Shown: positions 36,070 through 46,314 of the stretch, piece after piece
Layout: every line of letters starts with the position of its first letter
Numbering within the stretch: position 1 is the first letter of the stretch
Assembly: GCA_009784685.1 (NCBI GenBank)
Contig: WRBF01000005.1
Location: forward strand, 1-64,000
From: Defluviitaleaceae bacterium
GTDB lineage: Bacteria; Bacillota; Clostridia; Lachnospirales; WRBF01
DNA length: 64,000 bases
Reading direction: 5' to 3'
Position numbers and translations under genes: made by a program
Notes under the pieces: model-generated
Databases searched by the model: none
What the model was told of the DNA's origin: nothing
Seen by the model: only the letters and a program-made list of their open reading frames with translations

Positions 36070-39000
36070 ATGGTTTTGAAGAAAAATTTTACTAAATTAA
36101 TAGCCTTTGCGATGGCTATAATACCGCTTACGATACTTTCAGTTTTGACGGTATTTGCTTCTACTGCTATGCCTGAACCAGTTCCTTTCCGTCAGGCAGA
36201 CGGAACTTATATCATGGTTCAAGCAATGGGCGATTCATTTTTTAACTGGCGTGAATGTGAAGAAGGTTACATAATCCAGTTTAATCATGAAACTGAAAAT
36301 TGGTACTATGCTGTTGCAATGAGCCGTAGCGGCGATGCAATAGCCGGAACTCAAATTGTAGGTGAGGTTGCTGAAGAGCATATGCCTTTTTCTGCTGTTG
36401 GTTTTAGTGACAGCTTTACACCTATAAGAATTACAACAGAAAACGCTGATTTTATTGCAATATCAGCTGCTATGGAAGAGCAAGCTAAGATGGAGCTTGG
36501 TTTTGTTGACCAACCTTTTAGCGCACTCAACAGCCCTTTTGCGGCTGCGCTTACTGAAACAGCAACAGGCGAACAATTTGCACGTCCTGTGCATCAGCCA
36601 ACTTGGGCAGACAAAACTGTTACAAGACAAAATCAACCAATGTTGTTGTTTGTTACTGAGTGGAACAACGTACATAACAACCCTCAAACTGCACCCGAAG
36701 GCTGGGAAGGCACTTATACAAACGAAACAGGTGCTTGGTCTTATGCGCATATGTTTGAAGGCAATGTAAATGCGTTCTGGTCTACCAGACTTTTTGGTAC
36801 AGCGGAAATGTACGGCGGCGCAGATATGCGTGCGCAAGGATTTAATCCTCAAATGGTTACGAATTCAATTTACAATGTTCATAGAATTACCGGCAGAACT
36901 CCTGCAGGTCACGGCTTTAACAGAAATACCGTGAACGAATGGCTGCTTGAAGCTTCTGGAAATCAATTCCAATTTGTGCGTCCTGACGGAATGGGTCTTG
37001 ATGGCGTATGGGATGGAAGAGCTTCTGTTAACTACTTCAATGAAGAAGTTACTAATGCTATAAGAACTCAAGGATATTTCCATGCTGATACAGCAAGGCT
37101 TACTAGTTTAGGCGTTACAAATGTAACTCATCTCCATATTGAACATGGTATCGTTACATTACGTTTTAATAGTGGTCATCCGTTTTATAACATTACTACA
37201 GGTTCAGGCGGCTTAGGTCCAAGTGTTGATGCTGCGTTTAATGCAGTTAGACATTTCATTAATTGGGACGCTGTTCCAAGACGTGGCGGCACCGGTGCTA
37301 CCAGCAATGACGTTTTAGCGCAAGACCTTAACCTCTATTTAATTTACGGCGGTTATGAAGGTGCTCTTGGCGGTAATGCAGCGAAGCCAAGCTTTTGGGG
37401 TCATGCAAATCTGCAATGGTTCCCGTCAATGTATGCCGGTGCAATAGCCGGTACTGTAAGCCGTGATCCTATCCCTGGAGTATGTGATGGGATTGAACAA
37501 GGCCGCAGATTAAGAAGTGTTACTTTCCCTACAAATGGCTTGCCGACTCGTAACTCTTACGGTTCGCATGGCGAGCAGTCTCATACCGGAATTGCTCAAG
37601 GTCTTGGTATTTTCATCCACGAACTTGGTCACTCTGTATGGGGTCTTCCTGATTTAGCAGTTGGCGGCGGCGCAGGCACTCAAGAGCTTTGCGTAGGTTT
37701 CTGGTGCGCAATGGGCCGTGGAACATGGGGCGCATACCGTTACCGTGATTACAACGTACGTCTTGGTACAGGTGCAACTCATTTCAGAGCTCCTATCGCT
37801 TATGAAATTGGTTGGATTACGCCTATGGCAATTGACGCTGATGAAGAATGGGCAGGTTATGTAGGTCATTGGAGCGATCCAAGAACTGTATGGCATTGGA
37901 ATCCTGCAATCCACAGCGTTGAAAATGGTGACTTACCGATAGCTGTTAAAGTTACAAATACCGAAGCTATGTACAGACTTTTTGGTCCTGAAGGCATCGG
38001 TAGCTTAGGCAGAGATACAGGTCATGATCATCATCAATTCTTCCTTATTGAAAACTTCCAACATGTTGGATTTGACAGAGCGGCGAGCTTAGAAGTTTGG
38101 AACCGCGGTATTATGATTTGGCATGTTGACACAAGAACCGGTGCAGTTAGAAACGCTTCAGGTGGTGTTTCTGCCAGCAATAACTCACATAGACGTCATA
38201 ACCTCGAAGGCGTTATGGTTCCTAATCAAGGAATCGCAGGTAACATGATTCATGCCGGTTGGTATTCAGATCCATTCTGGCTTCCTGGTGAAGTGTTTGG
38301 TCCATGTACAATTGCTGAACATGCTGAAAGAGGCTGGTGTGATCCTGAATGTTCAACAAGATTTATTGACGGCATTCATACTCCAATATCTAACTTCCAT
38401 GCACCGCATGGTCAGCCGATGCCTTGGAATCCATCTACTAATTTCCCGGCAAATACTTCAGGAATTGCCGGTGGAACGCATCCTGACAGCCATCCGCAAA
38501 TCGTACCAACTGACGTAAACATTCGTGTAGTTGGTCCGGGTGGCAGCGGACGTACAGGTCATGGACCTACCCGTGAAAACCCAACAAGCTTTGCTCCTTG
38601 GGTTGTAGTGCCTAGAATTTGGGTAGAACTCGGACCACAAAACCCGCTTGAAGGTATAACTATTGAACCTGTTGCAGGCGGCAGCTCTATTACCTTCCAA
38701 GATAGATTCTTCGGTTATACTACTGTGCCTGCGGCACAAGCGTTTAGAGTAACTAACAAAACAGAGTATACTGTTAAAAATTTAACAGTATCTTTACTTA
38801 GCCACGGACCGGGTCGCGGACCGGGTTATGCGGCAGACATAAGAGCGTTTACACTTGCTTCTACTGCTCCCGGTGTTACTTTGACTACAGTTAACGGTGC
38901 TGAGGCAACAATCGGCGCAACTATCACTTATTTAGACCCTGGTCAATCAGTTGAACTTACAATTCGTCCGCTTTCGGGCTTAGATGTAGCGGTTTATTTC

Positions 39001-40830
39001 AACCTTGATGAAGACGGCCGCGGCGGTCTTGCAACTGATCAGCAAGGCATTGGCGGTTTCCATGCCGCACAAGTTGTTCCGCACAGAGCTGATGTTACTT
39101 TAGTTGGCCGTGGCGGCATCGGTGATTCTTTTGAAGTATCTTTCTTTGTAAGACCACAAGGTGCTGTTAGATTTACTGATCTTGTATATGAAGGACCAAA
39201 TGCATTCAATAATGCTACAGGTCCAAGAAGTGTAAGCTTCTACGTTGGTGAAAACTGGCCGGGTGCTCGTGCGAATGATGCCGTACCTTTCCTTGAATGG
39301 TCAGATACAGGTATGCCTAAAACTTGGGTTCCAATCGTAGGCACATTTGAATGTGGTGATCATCCAACTATAACTATGACTTTAGGAACAGCTCCTGCGA
39401 CATTCCAAAGAGAATACAGACTTTCACAGCCTGTTCTTAAACCGGGATGTACAGATGGTTGTGGTGAACCCTTTACTATAGGCGGTCTTCCACGCGGTCT
39501 TGCTGTCCATCCTGATAACCACTGGTTCGGCGGTCATCTTTGGGGCAGACCAACGTTAGCAGGTGAGTTTTCTGTAGCATTCTACCTTCGCCATAAGTCA
39601 GACCACGCTCACAATATGTTCGGCGGATATTTAGGATGGTTTGACATTGAAGTTACAAGCGGCGAACTCTTCTCACCATACTTCTCGCTTAACGCAGACG
39701 GGCATAACCTTAGTTGGTTCCGTACCCGCACGGCGCATAACCTTCATGGTGGAAATAATGCTGCTGGAAATGCGGCACTTGCATCAGGCGCATATCGTAT
39801 TTACATTAACGGAGAACCTCATATGGTTCCTGGCGAAGTGGACGAAAGTCATCTTCCTCTTTATCTTGCACCTGGAACTGCAAATCCGCTTAATGCACGT
39901 ACGTTTAACTTAAGAGACCTCGGTCTTGTTGGTGAGCCTGGTGAGGTTTTCGCATTTAATATGCGTGCAATCGTTGCAGAAGAACATGCTGAACACTGGA
40001 ACGATTCACCTCTTAACCGTACATCACTGTTCTTAACGACGCCTACTATCTTAACGGAAGAACTTCCGGAAGGCTTCATTAACGAAGCTTTTGAGGCTCA
40101 GCTTGAAGCTGAAAGCGGCACGCCTGTAGCATGGATGCTTTCGGAAGAAAGTGATGAATTGCCTCAAGGCTTAACGCTTAATGCAGCAACCGGCGTTATT
40201 TCAGGAACTCCGACTGAATATGGAACATTTAACATAATCGTTCAAGCGTTTAACGCAGTTTTCACTCAACCTGTTGAATTTGAATTGGTTATTGGTTCTG
40301 TAATAGCTGTTGACGGCGTTTCAATTAATCCTGTTGAAGACTTTGAGCTTATTGTTAGAGGCACTCGTCAATTAGAAGCTATAGTAACTCCGATTGATGC
40401 CGCAAACACAGACGTAGTATGGTCTTCAAGCAACGATGCTGTTGCAGCTGTAGATTCTAACGGTCTTGTTACTGCTAATGATGTTGGATATGCTTATATT
40501 ACAGTTACGACTGTTGATGGAGGTTTCCAAGCTTCTGTTCGTGTAACTGTTAATCCTGCAGTTGTTGAAGCGAGTCCTGCTGATTTTGTCAGTGTTCAAG
40601 AAACAGGAAGAAACACTAGAGAATGGAGAGTAACATTCTGGGCTACTCAAACATTTGGTGATGGTCACGAAGATCGTTTCGTTACTGAAATTATTATCCC
40701 AGGACCTAATGCTAACTTGAGAGGTCAGTATGTATTCGGTGCAGGTCATGCACTTGAAGGACTTACTCTTGTGTATGATATAAGAGATAATGGTAGAAAT
40801 ATAGCGACTTTCTTCATCGTTAGACAGTAA
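36070..40830 (+). CDS. Giant secreted M6-family metalloprotease with Ig-like C-terminal domains
   Basis: At 1586 residues this is the largest protein in the window. It has a signal peptide (about 1-30), an N-terminal propeptide-like part, a zinc metalloprotease domain with IFIHELGHSVWGLPD (HExxH near 517) and the downstream Gly/Met region expected of M6 (immune inhibitor A-like) peptidases, then long beta-rich regions. Near 1326-1410 lies a putative Ig-like (He_PIG) domain (LPQGLTLNAATGVISGTPTE), near 1412-1495 a BIG2 domain (VWSSSNDAVAAVDSNGLVTA), and a last unit of about 90 residues. No sortase signal or SLH domain is seen, so it is probably released or held by the Ig-like domains. Codons look adapted to high expression. 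Likely degrades extracellular protein. Preceded by a long leader and followed by a terminator. Confidence 0.88.
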   Translation: MVLKKNFTKLIAFAMAIIPLTILSVLTVFASTAMPEPVPFRQADGTYIMVQAMGDSFFNWRECEEGYIIQFNHETENWYYAVAMSRSGDAIAGTQIVGEVAEEHMPFSAVGFSDSFTPIRITTENADFIAISAAMEEQAKMELGFVDQPFSALNSPFAAALTETATGEQFARPVHQPTWADKTVTRQNQPMLLFVTEWNNVHNNPQTAPEGWEGTYTNETGAWSYAHMFEGNVNAFWSTRLFGTAEMYGGADMRAQGFNPQMVTNSIYNVHRITGRTPAGHGFNRNTVNEWLLEASGNQFQFVRPDGMGLDGVWDGRASVNYFNEEVTNAIRTQGYFHADTARLTSLGVTNVTHLHIEHGIVTLRFNSGHPFYNITTGSGGLGPSVDAAFNAVRHFINWDAVPRRGGTGATSNDVLAQDLNLYLIYGGYEGALGGNAAKPSFWGHANLQWFPSMYAGAIAGTVSRDPIPGVCDGIEQGRRLRSVTFPTNGLPTRNSYGSHGEQSHTGIAQGLGIFIHELGHSVWGLPDLAVGGGAGTQELCVGFWCAMGRGTWGAYRYRDYNVRLGTGATHFRAPIAYEIGWITPMAIDADEEWAGYVGHWSDPRTVWHWNPAIHSVENGDLPIAVKVTNTEAMYRLFGPEGIGSLGRDTGHDHHQFFLIENFQHVGFDRAASLEVWNRGIMIWHVDTRTGAVRNASGGVSASNNSHRRHNLEGVMVPNQGIAGNMIHAGWYSDPFWLPGEVFGPCTIAEHAERGWCDPECSTRFIDGIHTPISNFHAPHGQPMPWNPSTNFPANTSGIAGGTHPDSHPQIVPTDVNIRVVGPGGSGRTGHGPTRENPTSFAPWVVVPRIWVELGPQNPLEGITIEPVAGGSSITFQDRFFGYTTVPAAQAFRVTNKTEYTVKNLTVSLLSHGPGRGPGYAADIRAFTLASTAPGVTLTTVNGAEATIGATITYLDPGQSVELTIRPLSGLDVAVYFNLDEDGRGGLATDQQGIGGFHAAQVVPHRADVTLVGRGGIGDSFEVSFFVRPQGAVRFTDLVYEGPNAFNNATGPRSVSFYVGENWPGARANDAVPFLEWSDTGMPKTWVPIVGTFECGDHPTITMTLGTAPATFQREYRLSQPVLKPGCTDGCGEPFTIGGLPRGLAVHPDNHWFGGHLWGRPTLAGEFSVAFYLRHKSDHAHNMFGGYLGWFDIEVTSGELFSPYFSLNADGHNLSWFRTRTAHNLHGGNNAAGNAALASGAYRIYINGEPHMVPGEVDESHLPLYLAPGTANPLNARTFNLRDLGLVGEPGEVFAFNMRAIVAEEHAEHWNDSPLNRTSLFLTTPTILTEELPEGFINEAFEAQLEAESGTPVAWMLSEESDELPQGLTLNAATGVISGTPTEYGTFNIIVQAFNAVFTQPVEFELVIGSVIAVDGVSINPVEDFELIVRGTRQLEAIVTPIDAANTDVVWSSSNDAVAAVDSNGLVTANDVGYAYITVTTVDGGFQASVRVTVNPAVVEASPADFVSVQETGRNTREWRVTFWATQTFGDGHEDRFVTEIIIPGPNANLRGQYVFGAGHALEGLTLVYDIRDNGRNIATFFIVRQ

Positions 40831-40867
40831 TAGGTTTTTGACTGTAATTGCATAATGTCGTAAGTTT

Positions 40868-40909
40868 TTGGTCGGGATAGTCTTTTAGCTGTTCCGACCA
40901 AATTTTTTG
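40868..40909 (+). terminator. Intrinsic terminator of the metalloprotease gene
   Basis: TTGGTCGGGA pairs with TTCCGACCAA over ten base pairs and is followed by AATTTTTTG. Confidence 0.9.
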
Positions 40910-40986
40910 TTTGTGATATCATTGAAAGAGTTATTGCGCTATGTTACAATGCAAACAAACACTAATAGTAAATGGAGGACATTAGA

Positions 40987-42555
40987 ATGAAAACTGGAAG
41001 AAAATTTTTAGCAATAATGCTGACAGTAATATTTACAGTTACATTTATGCCTACAGGAGTATTTAATGCCAACTACGGCATAACTGTAACAATTAACGAT
41101 GCGCCGATAATATTTGAAGGGCAACAACCCGTTATAAGAGACGGGAGAACTCTAGTACCTGTACGTGGGGTATTTGAACAGATTGGCTTTGAAGTAAGCT
41201 GGAATAATGCCGCTCAGCAAGCGACATTATCAAATGGTCGCCAAACTTTCATATTAACGATCGGCAGCCGGAATTTCACGGTAAACGGTATGCAATCACA
41301 CCGTGTTCTTGAAGTACCTGCACAAATTATAGGCGGTTCAACTATGCTCCCGCTTCGTCCATTGATTGAAAGCATTGGCCTCCATTTGCAATGGGATGCT
41401 GCAACACGTACAATACATATAGGTGGATGGTCTGCGGCAGAAGGGTTTCCCGGAAGAGTTGCTATAGTGACTAATCCTGTTGAGCAAAACGAAGAAGAGT
41501 ACCGTTCTGCGGAGGCTCTTGTTGCAAGGTTTGGTGAGGATATGATTATCCATCGGACATGGCCTACTATGTTTGCGCAGGAAGGCGAAACGATGATTAG
41601 GATTCTTGAGGAAATCGCTTCTGACCCGGCTGTTAGGGTTTTGGTTATAAACCAAGCGGTTATCAACACGAATGCAGCTGTTGACAGGGTTCGTGAAATG
41701 CGTGGCGATGATATCTTCATCGTATATGCTCAACCTGCGGAAGATCCGATAGATGTTGCTGTAAGAGCCAACTTACTTTTTAACACCAACGACCCAGTAA
41801 TCGGCTATAAACTTGTTCACCAAGCAATTGCTATGGGCGCTGAGACAATTGCACATTATTCATTCCCGAGACATATGTCCGTGCCGCTTCTTGCAATGCG
41901 CCGTGACATTATGAGAGAAACTGCTATGGCAAATGGGCTTATGTTTGTTGAGCTTGCTGCGCCTGATCCAATGGGCAATGGCGGCATGCCTGCTACACAA
42001 ATGCATATAATGCAAGACCTGCGGAGGCAAGTAGAAACTTTTGGTGAAAACACGGCGTTCTTTGGAACTAACTGTGGCATGATGATTCCAATGATTGAGC
42101 AAGTAATTTCAACAGGTGCTATTTTCCCATCGCCTTGCTGTCCATCTCCATATCATGGCTTTCCAACTGCTTTAGACCTTGCTAGTCGTGTGCCTACCGG
42201 CGAATATGATGAGTGGAATGACCCTATAATGCGTATGCGTGCATTGCCGGAAGTGATTGATGAAATAAGATCTGAGATAGCCAGGAGAGGTGCTTCCGGA
42301 AGGCTTGCCACTTGGCCGGTTTCGGCAGGCATGTTATGGACACATGCCGGTGTTATGTATGGCATTGAATGGATGAATGGAAATGTGCCTACTGAGGTGG
42401 GTGTAATTGATATGAATGTTCTTGAAAATATCATGATGAATTACATTGAAGAGATAAGCGGTCAGCGTCTTGGCGTTGATCTTGAACCGCTCAATTTCCA
42501 AGGGCAGCTCATCCGTCATTATATTCTTGGCGTTATGGATTATCTTGTGTTTTAA
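40987..42555 (+). CDS. Stalk-domain (copper amine oxidase N-like) plus DUF3798 exported protein
   Basis: The ATG at 40972 lies inside the ribosome-binding site, so ATG at 40987 (after GGAGGACATTAGA) is the better start. A signal peptide (about 1-28) is followed by two copper-amine-oxidase-N-like units (about 30-140; RTLVPVRGVFEQIGFEVSW and TMLPLRPLIESIGLHLQWD). The remainder matches the DUF3798 family, which has the fold pattern of periplasmic sugar/nucleoside-binding proteins: GRVAIVTNPVEQNEEEYRSA, ASDPAVRVLVINQAV, HYSFPRHMSVPLLAMRRDIM. DUF3798 proteins are usually free lipoproteins; here the domain is presented on a wall-associated stalk. Ligand unknown; no transporter genes are adjacent. 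Confidence 0.85.
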   Translation: MKTGRKFLAIMLTVIFTVTFMPTGVFNANYGITVTINDAPIIFEGQQPVIRDGRTLVPVRGVFEQIGFEVSWNNAAQQATLSNGRQTFILTIGSRNFTVNGMQSHRVLEVPAQIIGGSTMLPLRPLIESIGLHLQWDAATRTIHIGGWSAAEGFPGRVAIVTNPVEQNEEEYRSAEALVARFGEDMIIHRTWPTMFAQEGETMIRILEEIASDPAVRVLVINQAVINTNAAVDRVREMRGDDIFIVYAQPAEDPIDVAVRANLLFNTNDPVIGYKLVHQAIAMGAETIAHYSFPRHMSVPLLAMRRDIMRETAMANGLMFVELAAPDPMGNGGMPATQMHIMQDLRRQVETFGENTAFFGTNCGMMIPMIEQVISTGAIFPSPCCPSPYHGFPTALDLASRVPTGEYDEWNDPIMRMRALPEVIDEIRSEIARRGASGRLATWPVSAGMLWTHAGVMYGIEWMNGNVPTEVGVIDMNVLENIMMNYIEEISGQRLGVDLEPLNFQGQLIRHYILGVMDYLVF

Positions 42556-42575
42556 ATATAGTTTTATAGCCTTAC

Positions 42576-42623
42576 ATTAAAAAAATCGCCCAGGATACTT
42601 CTCCTAGGCGATTTTTTTAATGT
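42576..42623. terminator. Bidirectional intrinsic terminator
   Basis: TTAAAAAAATCGCC.AGGA pairs with TCCT.GGCGATTTTTTTAA between the convergent DUF3798 and lipoprotein genes. Confidence 0.92.
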
Positions 42624-42625
42624 CC

Positions 42626-43222
42626 TTAATTAAGAGCCAACATATTATAATAAGTTACATCAACAATCTTATCATCCTCAAATAAAAACGAAAGCCTAAC
42701 CCCATCTTGCACATACGAAAACAAATTTAACATGTTTACATAGTCGTTTCCATACGCTGCAATCATATCATCATAGTTTGAGCCAAGGCTTATTCCTCTT
42801 TGTGTTGATGCAGAATCGTCCCTAAACACAATCGAAAGAACATAGTCGTTACCATTATGTGGGTAGGTGTCAATAATGAACCCTTCAAAGTAAAATATCC
42901 TGTCAATACCTTCAAAAGCGCAGCTTGGTGATTCAAACATATGAAGCGGTTCGCCCATTTTTTCCAAAACACCACTCATGTCATCGTTCATGTTAATTTG
43001 TACGCCGTTATGCGTAAAATAGAGTTTTTCAAGCTGAATATCCGCCGCCGCCGATCCTGATACGGTGTTATCACTGTCAAAATTATCATTAGTCGAAGGT
43101 GTCTCCGCCTCCGGCACAAAAATATGCCGGGCTTCATTTTGATTTGAATTGCAGCCCGAGAGCAATAAAGCTAAAATTATTATGGTCATCAAGCTAACCA
43201 TTAGTTTTGTCTTTGAAAGCAT
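42626..43222 (-). CDS. Small lipoprotein of unknown function
   Basis: The track start at 43252 is replaced by ATG at 43222, which follows GGGGA and gives a standard lipoprotein signal (MLSKTKLMVSLMTIIILALLLSGC). The mature part begins with a low-complexity Ser/Asp/Asn linker. The rest (about 75-198) has alternating strands and helices without a motif I recognise (LGSNYDDMIAAYGND, VRLSFLFEDDKIVDVTYYN); that last block, in which a term is compared with a delta, is often seen in small exported sensor-like lipoproteins. It is the last gene of a minus-strand unit with the SGNH-like and response regulator genes; the start lies 21 bp from the end of the preceding gene. Confidence 0.6.
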   Translation of the reverse strand: MLSKTKLMVSLMTIIILALLLSGCNSNQNEARHIFVPEAETPSTNDNFDSDNTVSGSAAADIQLEKLYFTHNGVQINMNDDMSGVLEKMGEPLHMFESPSCAFEGIDRIFYFEGFIIDTYPHNGNDYVLSIVFRDDSASTQRGISLGSNYDDMIAAYGNDYVNMLNLFSYVQDGVRLSFLFEDDKIVDVTYYNMLALN

Positions 43223-43242
43223 GTTAATTCCCCTATAAAACT

Positions 43243-44292
43243 TTATTTCCATCTAAACGTCAAGATTCTTCCATATTCTATAAATTCCCTCTGCTGCACT
43301 TCTTTAAGCCAATTATAAGCCCGAATTCTTTCATCCCAAAGTGCTGCATGTTCTTGTGATAAACGTCTGTCCGGTACATAGTTCTGTAAAATCTTGCCCA
43401 AAAAATCAGCAAGTTTTTCAGCACCGTAAACATTAAGATGCAGACCGCCGTTAAATGTATCGATTGAAAAATCAATGCCTATTTCATCTAAATGTTCAAG
43501 GGTGTTTATATACAAAAGCCCGTTTTCTTTGGCATAATGAACTATTTGTTCATCCCATGCACTGTGCCAATACGGATATAGGCTTGGGGCTTTAAAGAGA
43601 ACAAGTTTTATGTTGTTTTCACGGCATAAGGCGGTTATTCTTTCAAGATATTTAAAGCTTTTCTCGCCAAAACTATAGTCAGGAAGCCTCCTTCCCCCAG
43701 GGATAAACCCGGCAGGTCTAACATCAGCCCGCAACATATATCCGGCTATCCCAACCCTGCCTCGTCTAAAAAAATATCTAAAGTCATAAGCATTAATATC
43801 CCGCCATCTGTCATGAAAGCGAAACAGAGGGAATATGTAGCTTAGAACACTTTCCCCGTCTGTTGCGGATGCTTTTGCAGCACCTAATTTATATCTGGAA
43901 AAACGCATGCCATCAATATTTAAGCGATTATAAGCTTCATTTTGCGGCTCATCATATTTCATTGCAAGTACGCTAAGAACAACTACCGAAGGTGTTTCAA
44001 AGCGCAGAGTGTCCCTTAGGAGATAATAACTTTGCCAAATAAGCTGCTGTGGCGCACCTCGTATATGTGAGGATATTCCATAGTTTTTCCAAAGGATAAC
44101 CGGGGAAATATTGCTGTAAACTTCGCAATCGCCTATAAAAATAACATCATGCAGCTTAGGATCTTTGTAATACTCAGCTATCAGTGCCCCTTCAAAAATG
44201 CTTGACATGTACTTTGGAACTAGAAGTCTTTGCAATCCAAAAAAGATAGTGATGCATATAACAGCGAAAATTATTCGTTTGATATGTTTCAT
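43243..44292 (-). CDS. Membrane-anchored SGNH/DltD-like protein
   Basis: The track start at 44313 overlaps the upstream stop (ATGA) but has no Shine-Dalgarno site; ATG at 44292 after GGTGG is an alternative and I use it. One N-terminal membrane helix precedes a globular part with SGNH-like organisation: the first block is FIGDCEVYSNISP, the last is GGLHLNVYGAEKL with Asp a few residues before. The serine of the usual GDS motif is cysteine here; my recollection is that cysteine is common in this subfamily, so it is not necessarily inactive. Such proteins modify or bind surface polymers (DltD is a relative by fold). It follows an AraC-type response regulator in the same unit. Confidence 0.65.
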   Translation of the reverse strand: MKHIKRIIFAVICITIFFGLQRLLVPKYMSSIFEGALIAEYYKDPKLHDVIFIGDCEVYSNISPVILWKNYGISSHIRGAPQQLIWQSYYLLRDTLRFETPSVVVLSVLAMKYDEPQNEAYNRLNIDGMRFSRYKLGAAKASATDGESVLSYIFPLFRFHDRWRDINAYDFRYFFRRGRVGIAGYMLRADVRPAGFIPGGRRLPDYSFGEKSFKYLERITALCRENNIKLVLFKAPSLYPYWHSAWDEQIVHYAKENGLLYINTLEHLDEIGIDFSIDTFNGGLHLNVYGAEKLADFLGKILQNYVPDRRLSQEHAALWDERIRAYNWLKEVQQREFIEYGRILTFRWK

Positions 44293-44309
44293 GTAACCAC
44301 CATCAAAGG

Positions 44310-45926
44310 TCATAAGAGAGGCTTAATCAAGCTGTGCTTCATACGATACTCCGGAACCCCTATCCCTACAATATTTTTAAACATGGATTTGAAATGTTTC
44401 TCATTGTCATAACCAACTTTTATCGCAATTACATCATCAGCAAATTTAGTCTCTTGCATCATTATTTTAGCCTTTTCCATACGAATATTGGTCATGTATT
44501 CGAAAATAGAAATCTTCTCGTTATCTGTAAATACTTTATGAAGATAATCAGGCGTTGAGCCTACTGTTATCGCAACCTTTTGAAGAGAGAATGATTCATA
44601 GTATTTTTCATTCACATATTCCTTGGTTTTTTCAATAAGCCCCATATCTGTTTCATTTTTTGCTTGTAATATATGATTACAGAAATTTTTTAATGAAACG
44701 GAAAGATAGTTATGTGCTTCATCAGCTGTTTTAAGTAGAAGCACTTCCTGTGACGGAAAGAACGTCGTGAAATTTGTATTTTTAAGTGTGTTTTGCTCAA
44801 GGGCATAACGGCTTATGGATATTAAAATATCCATAATTATTTTAGGTAAAAGACCGTTAGGTAAAGGCTCGCATTTCTTAAGTGCGCTAATAATTTCATC
44901 AAGAACCCTAATACAATATTCATATTCGCCTACAACAGCGGAATGAACAAGCCTGTCCTCTCGTTCAAAAGGGTATCTGTATGTTATTGTGTTTAATGGT
45001 TCGACATATTGAATTGGAATTACGGAATTATACCCAATTTTAAATTTATGGCGGAGAGCTCCGTCTGCTTCTTTATAAGAAGTTGCGATATCAGTTACAT
45101 CGCTATATGAATTGCCAACACCTATCGAAACTCTTGTATTTGCGCTTTTATGAATATCATCTTTAAGTTGTTCACACATTTCAACTATTTCTTCGAGATC
45201 ATATTGACCGCCTAAAATTACCGCAATTGAGTTAAGGCTTGCAAGATATGCTTTATGATTTTTATCAGCCAGTGCTGCTTTAACTATTGAGAATACTTTA
45301 TGTGAATAAACCTGTTTTTCCATTTCAGTCAACGCAAGTATTATTTTTTTAAAATGATCAATGCGAACAACAAAAACAGAGTAGGGCGGTTCTAAATCTA
45401 TGTTAAAATAACGCATACTTTCGTTAATTTCGTTAGCATTTGTTAGGTTGCCGTAAAGAATGTTGTCAAGAAACATGTTTTCAAACATCAGCACATTCTT
45501 TTTATAGTCATCAGCAAATGCTTTTTCAGTTTGAACCATTTCTTCGTATTGTTTGAAGAATTGTATAACTTTTGTAAAGCTGCGCACAAAGTCTGCCTGT
45601 TTAACCGGTTTGAACATATAGTCGATAACGCCATATTCAAGGCTTTTTTTTAGGTAATCAGTATCACTTAAACTGGAATAGAGCAAAAAGCCTACGTTTG
45701 AAAAGCTATCGTTAACTTCTTTGATAGTAGTTGCGCCATGTATGCCAAAAAAACGTATATCGGCAATTATAATGGTAGATTCATTACCTGAAATATGTTT
45801 ACTAATGTTAATTTGTGGATTTGAAATGCTTGAAATATTTTTTATTTCAGGAAAGGAATGCCGTATATGAGCTGTAAAATTTTTAATAACTTCCGGGTCT
45901 TTTTCAGCTATTAATACGTTTAGCAT
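44310..45926 (-). CDS. AraC-type response regulator (YesN-like)
   Basis: A 538-residue regulator with an N-terminal receiver domain (about 1-120, phosphoacceptor in IIIADIRFFG, conserved lysine in YMFKPVK), a long middle region of about 300 residues resembling the YesN linker/GGDEF-like fold, and a C-terminal pair of AraC helix-turn-helix units (about 435-535; VAITVGSTPDYLHKVFTDNEK and DDVIAIKVGYDNEKHFKSMF). Homologues pair with a sensor kinase of the YesM type and control sugar or surface genes. No such kinase is adjacent; the SGNH-like and lipoprotein genes behind it are likely members of its own unit and possible targets. AAGGAGG precedes the ATG. Confidence 0.85.
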   Translation of the reverse strand: MLNVLIAEKDPEVIKNFTAHIRHSFPEIKNISSISNPQINISKHISGNESTIIIADIRFFGIHGATTIKEVNDSFSNVGFLLYSSLSDTDYLKKSLEYGVIDYMFKPVKQADFVRSFTKVIQFFKQYEEMVQTEKAFADDYKKNVLMFENMFLDNILYGNLTNANEINESMRYFNIDLEPPYSVFVVRIDHFKKIILALTEMEKQVYSHKVFSIVKAALADKNHKAYLASLNSIAVILGGQYDLEEIVEMCEQLKDDIHKSANTRVSIGVGNSYSDVTDIATSYKEADGALRHKFKIGYNSVIPIQYVEPLNTITYRYPFEREDRLVHSAVVGEYEYCIRVLDEIISALKKCEPLPNGLLPKIIMDILISISRYALEQNTLKNTNFTTFFPSQEVLLLKTADEAHNYLSVSLKNFCNHILQAKNETDMGLIEKTKEYVNEKYYESFSLQKVAITVGSTPDYLHKVFTDNEKISIFEYMTNIRMEKAKIMMQETKFADDVIAIKVGYDNEKHFKSMFKNIVGIGVPEYRMKHSLIKPLL

Positions 45927-46139
45927 GACATAGCCTCCTTTTAAAACTGTACACTTGATTTTTCCCCGATTTATGTTAATATTATACAGGCGATTAAGCT
46001 GTTTAGCAAGTCAGAATTCATAAGGCAGATTTCAAATTCTTTATTTTTGATTCTGATTTTTGATATAGGGCGTATTCCCGCTATCATGAATGCACAGATT
46101 TTCAGTGGATTTTGTGCTAATCAAGGCAAAAATTTGCAT

Positions 46140-46220
46140 AAATTCAGTGCTTTTGTCTACAGCAAAAGCGGCTAACGCCGTCGGGCTTCTTTCCGATGCG
46201 TACTGAGCGCATTGCAAGGG
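46140..46220. repeat. Repeat family A, partial copy
   Basis: TTCAGTGCTTTTGTCTACAG plus CAAAAGCGGCTAACGCCGTC is nearly the same as bases 6-55 of the window, and the end GCATTGCAAGGGTAA matches the family's right terminus. The 388-bp gap 45927-46314 otherwise holds the divergent promoters, including a TATAAT on the minus strand near 45980 for the regulator. Confidence 0.7.
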
Positions 46221-46314
46221 TAACGAAGAGAGACACTAAATCCACAAAAAAATGGGCGTTTAAGGCGTTTAGGTCGTTTAAGCTAGTGGGAACATGCCCG
46301 AGAGAGGAAATTGA

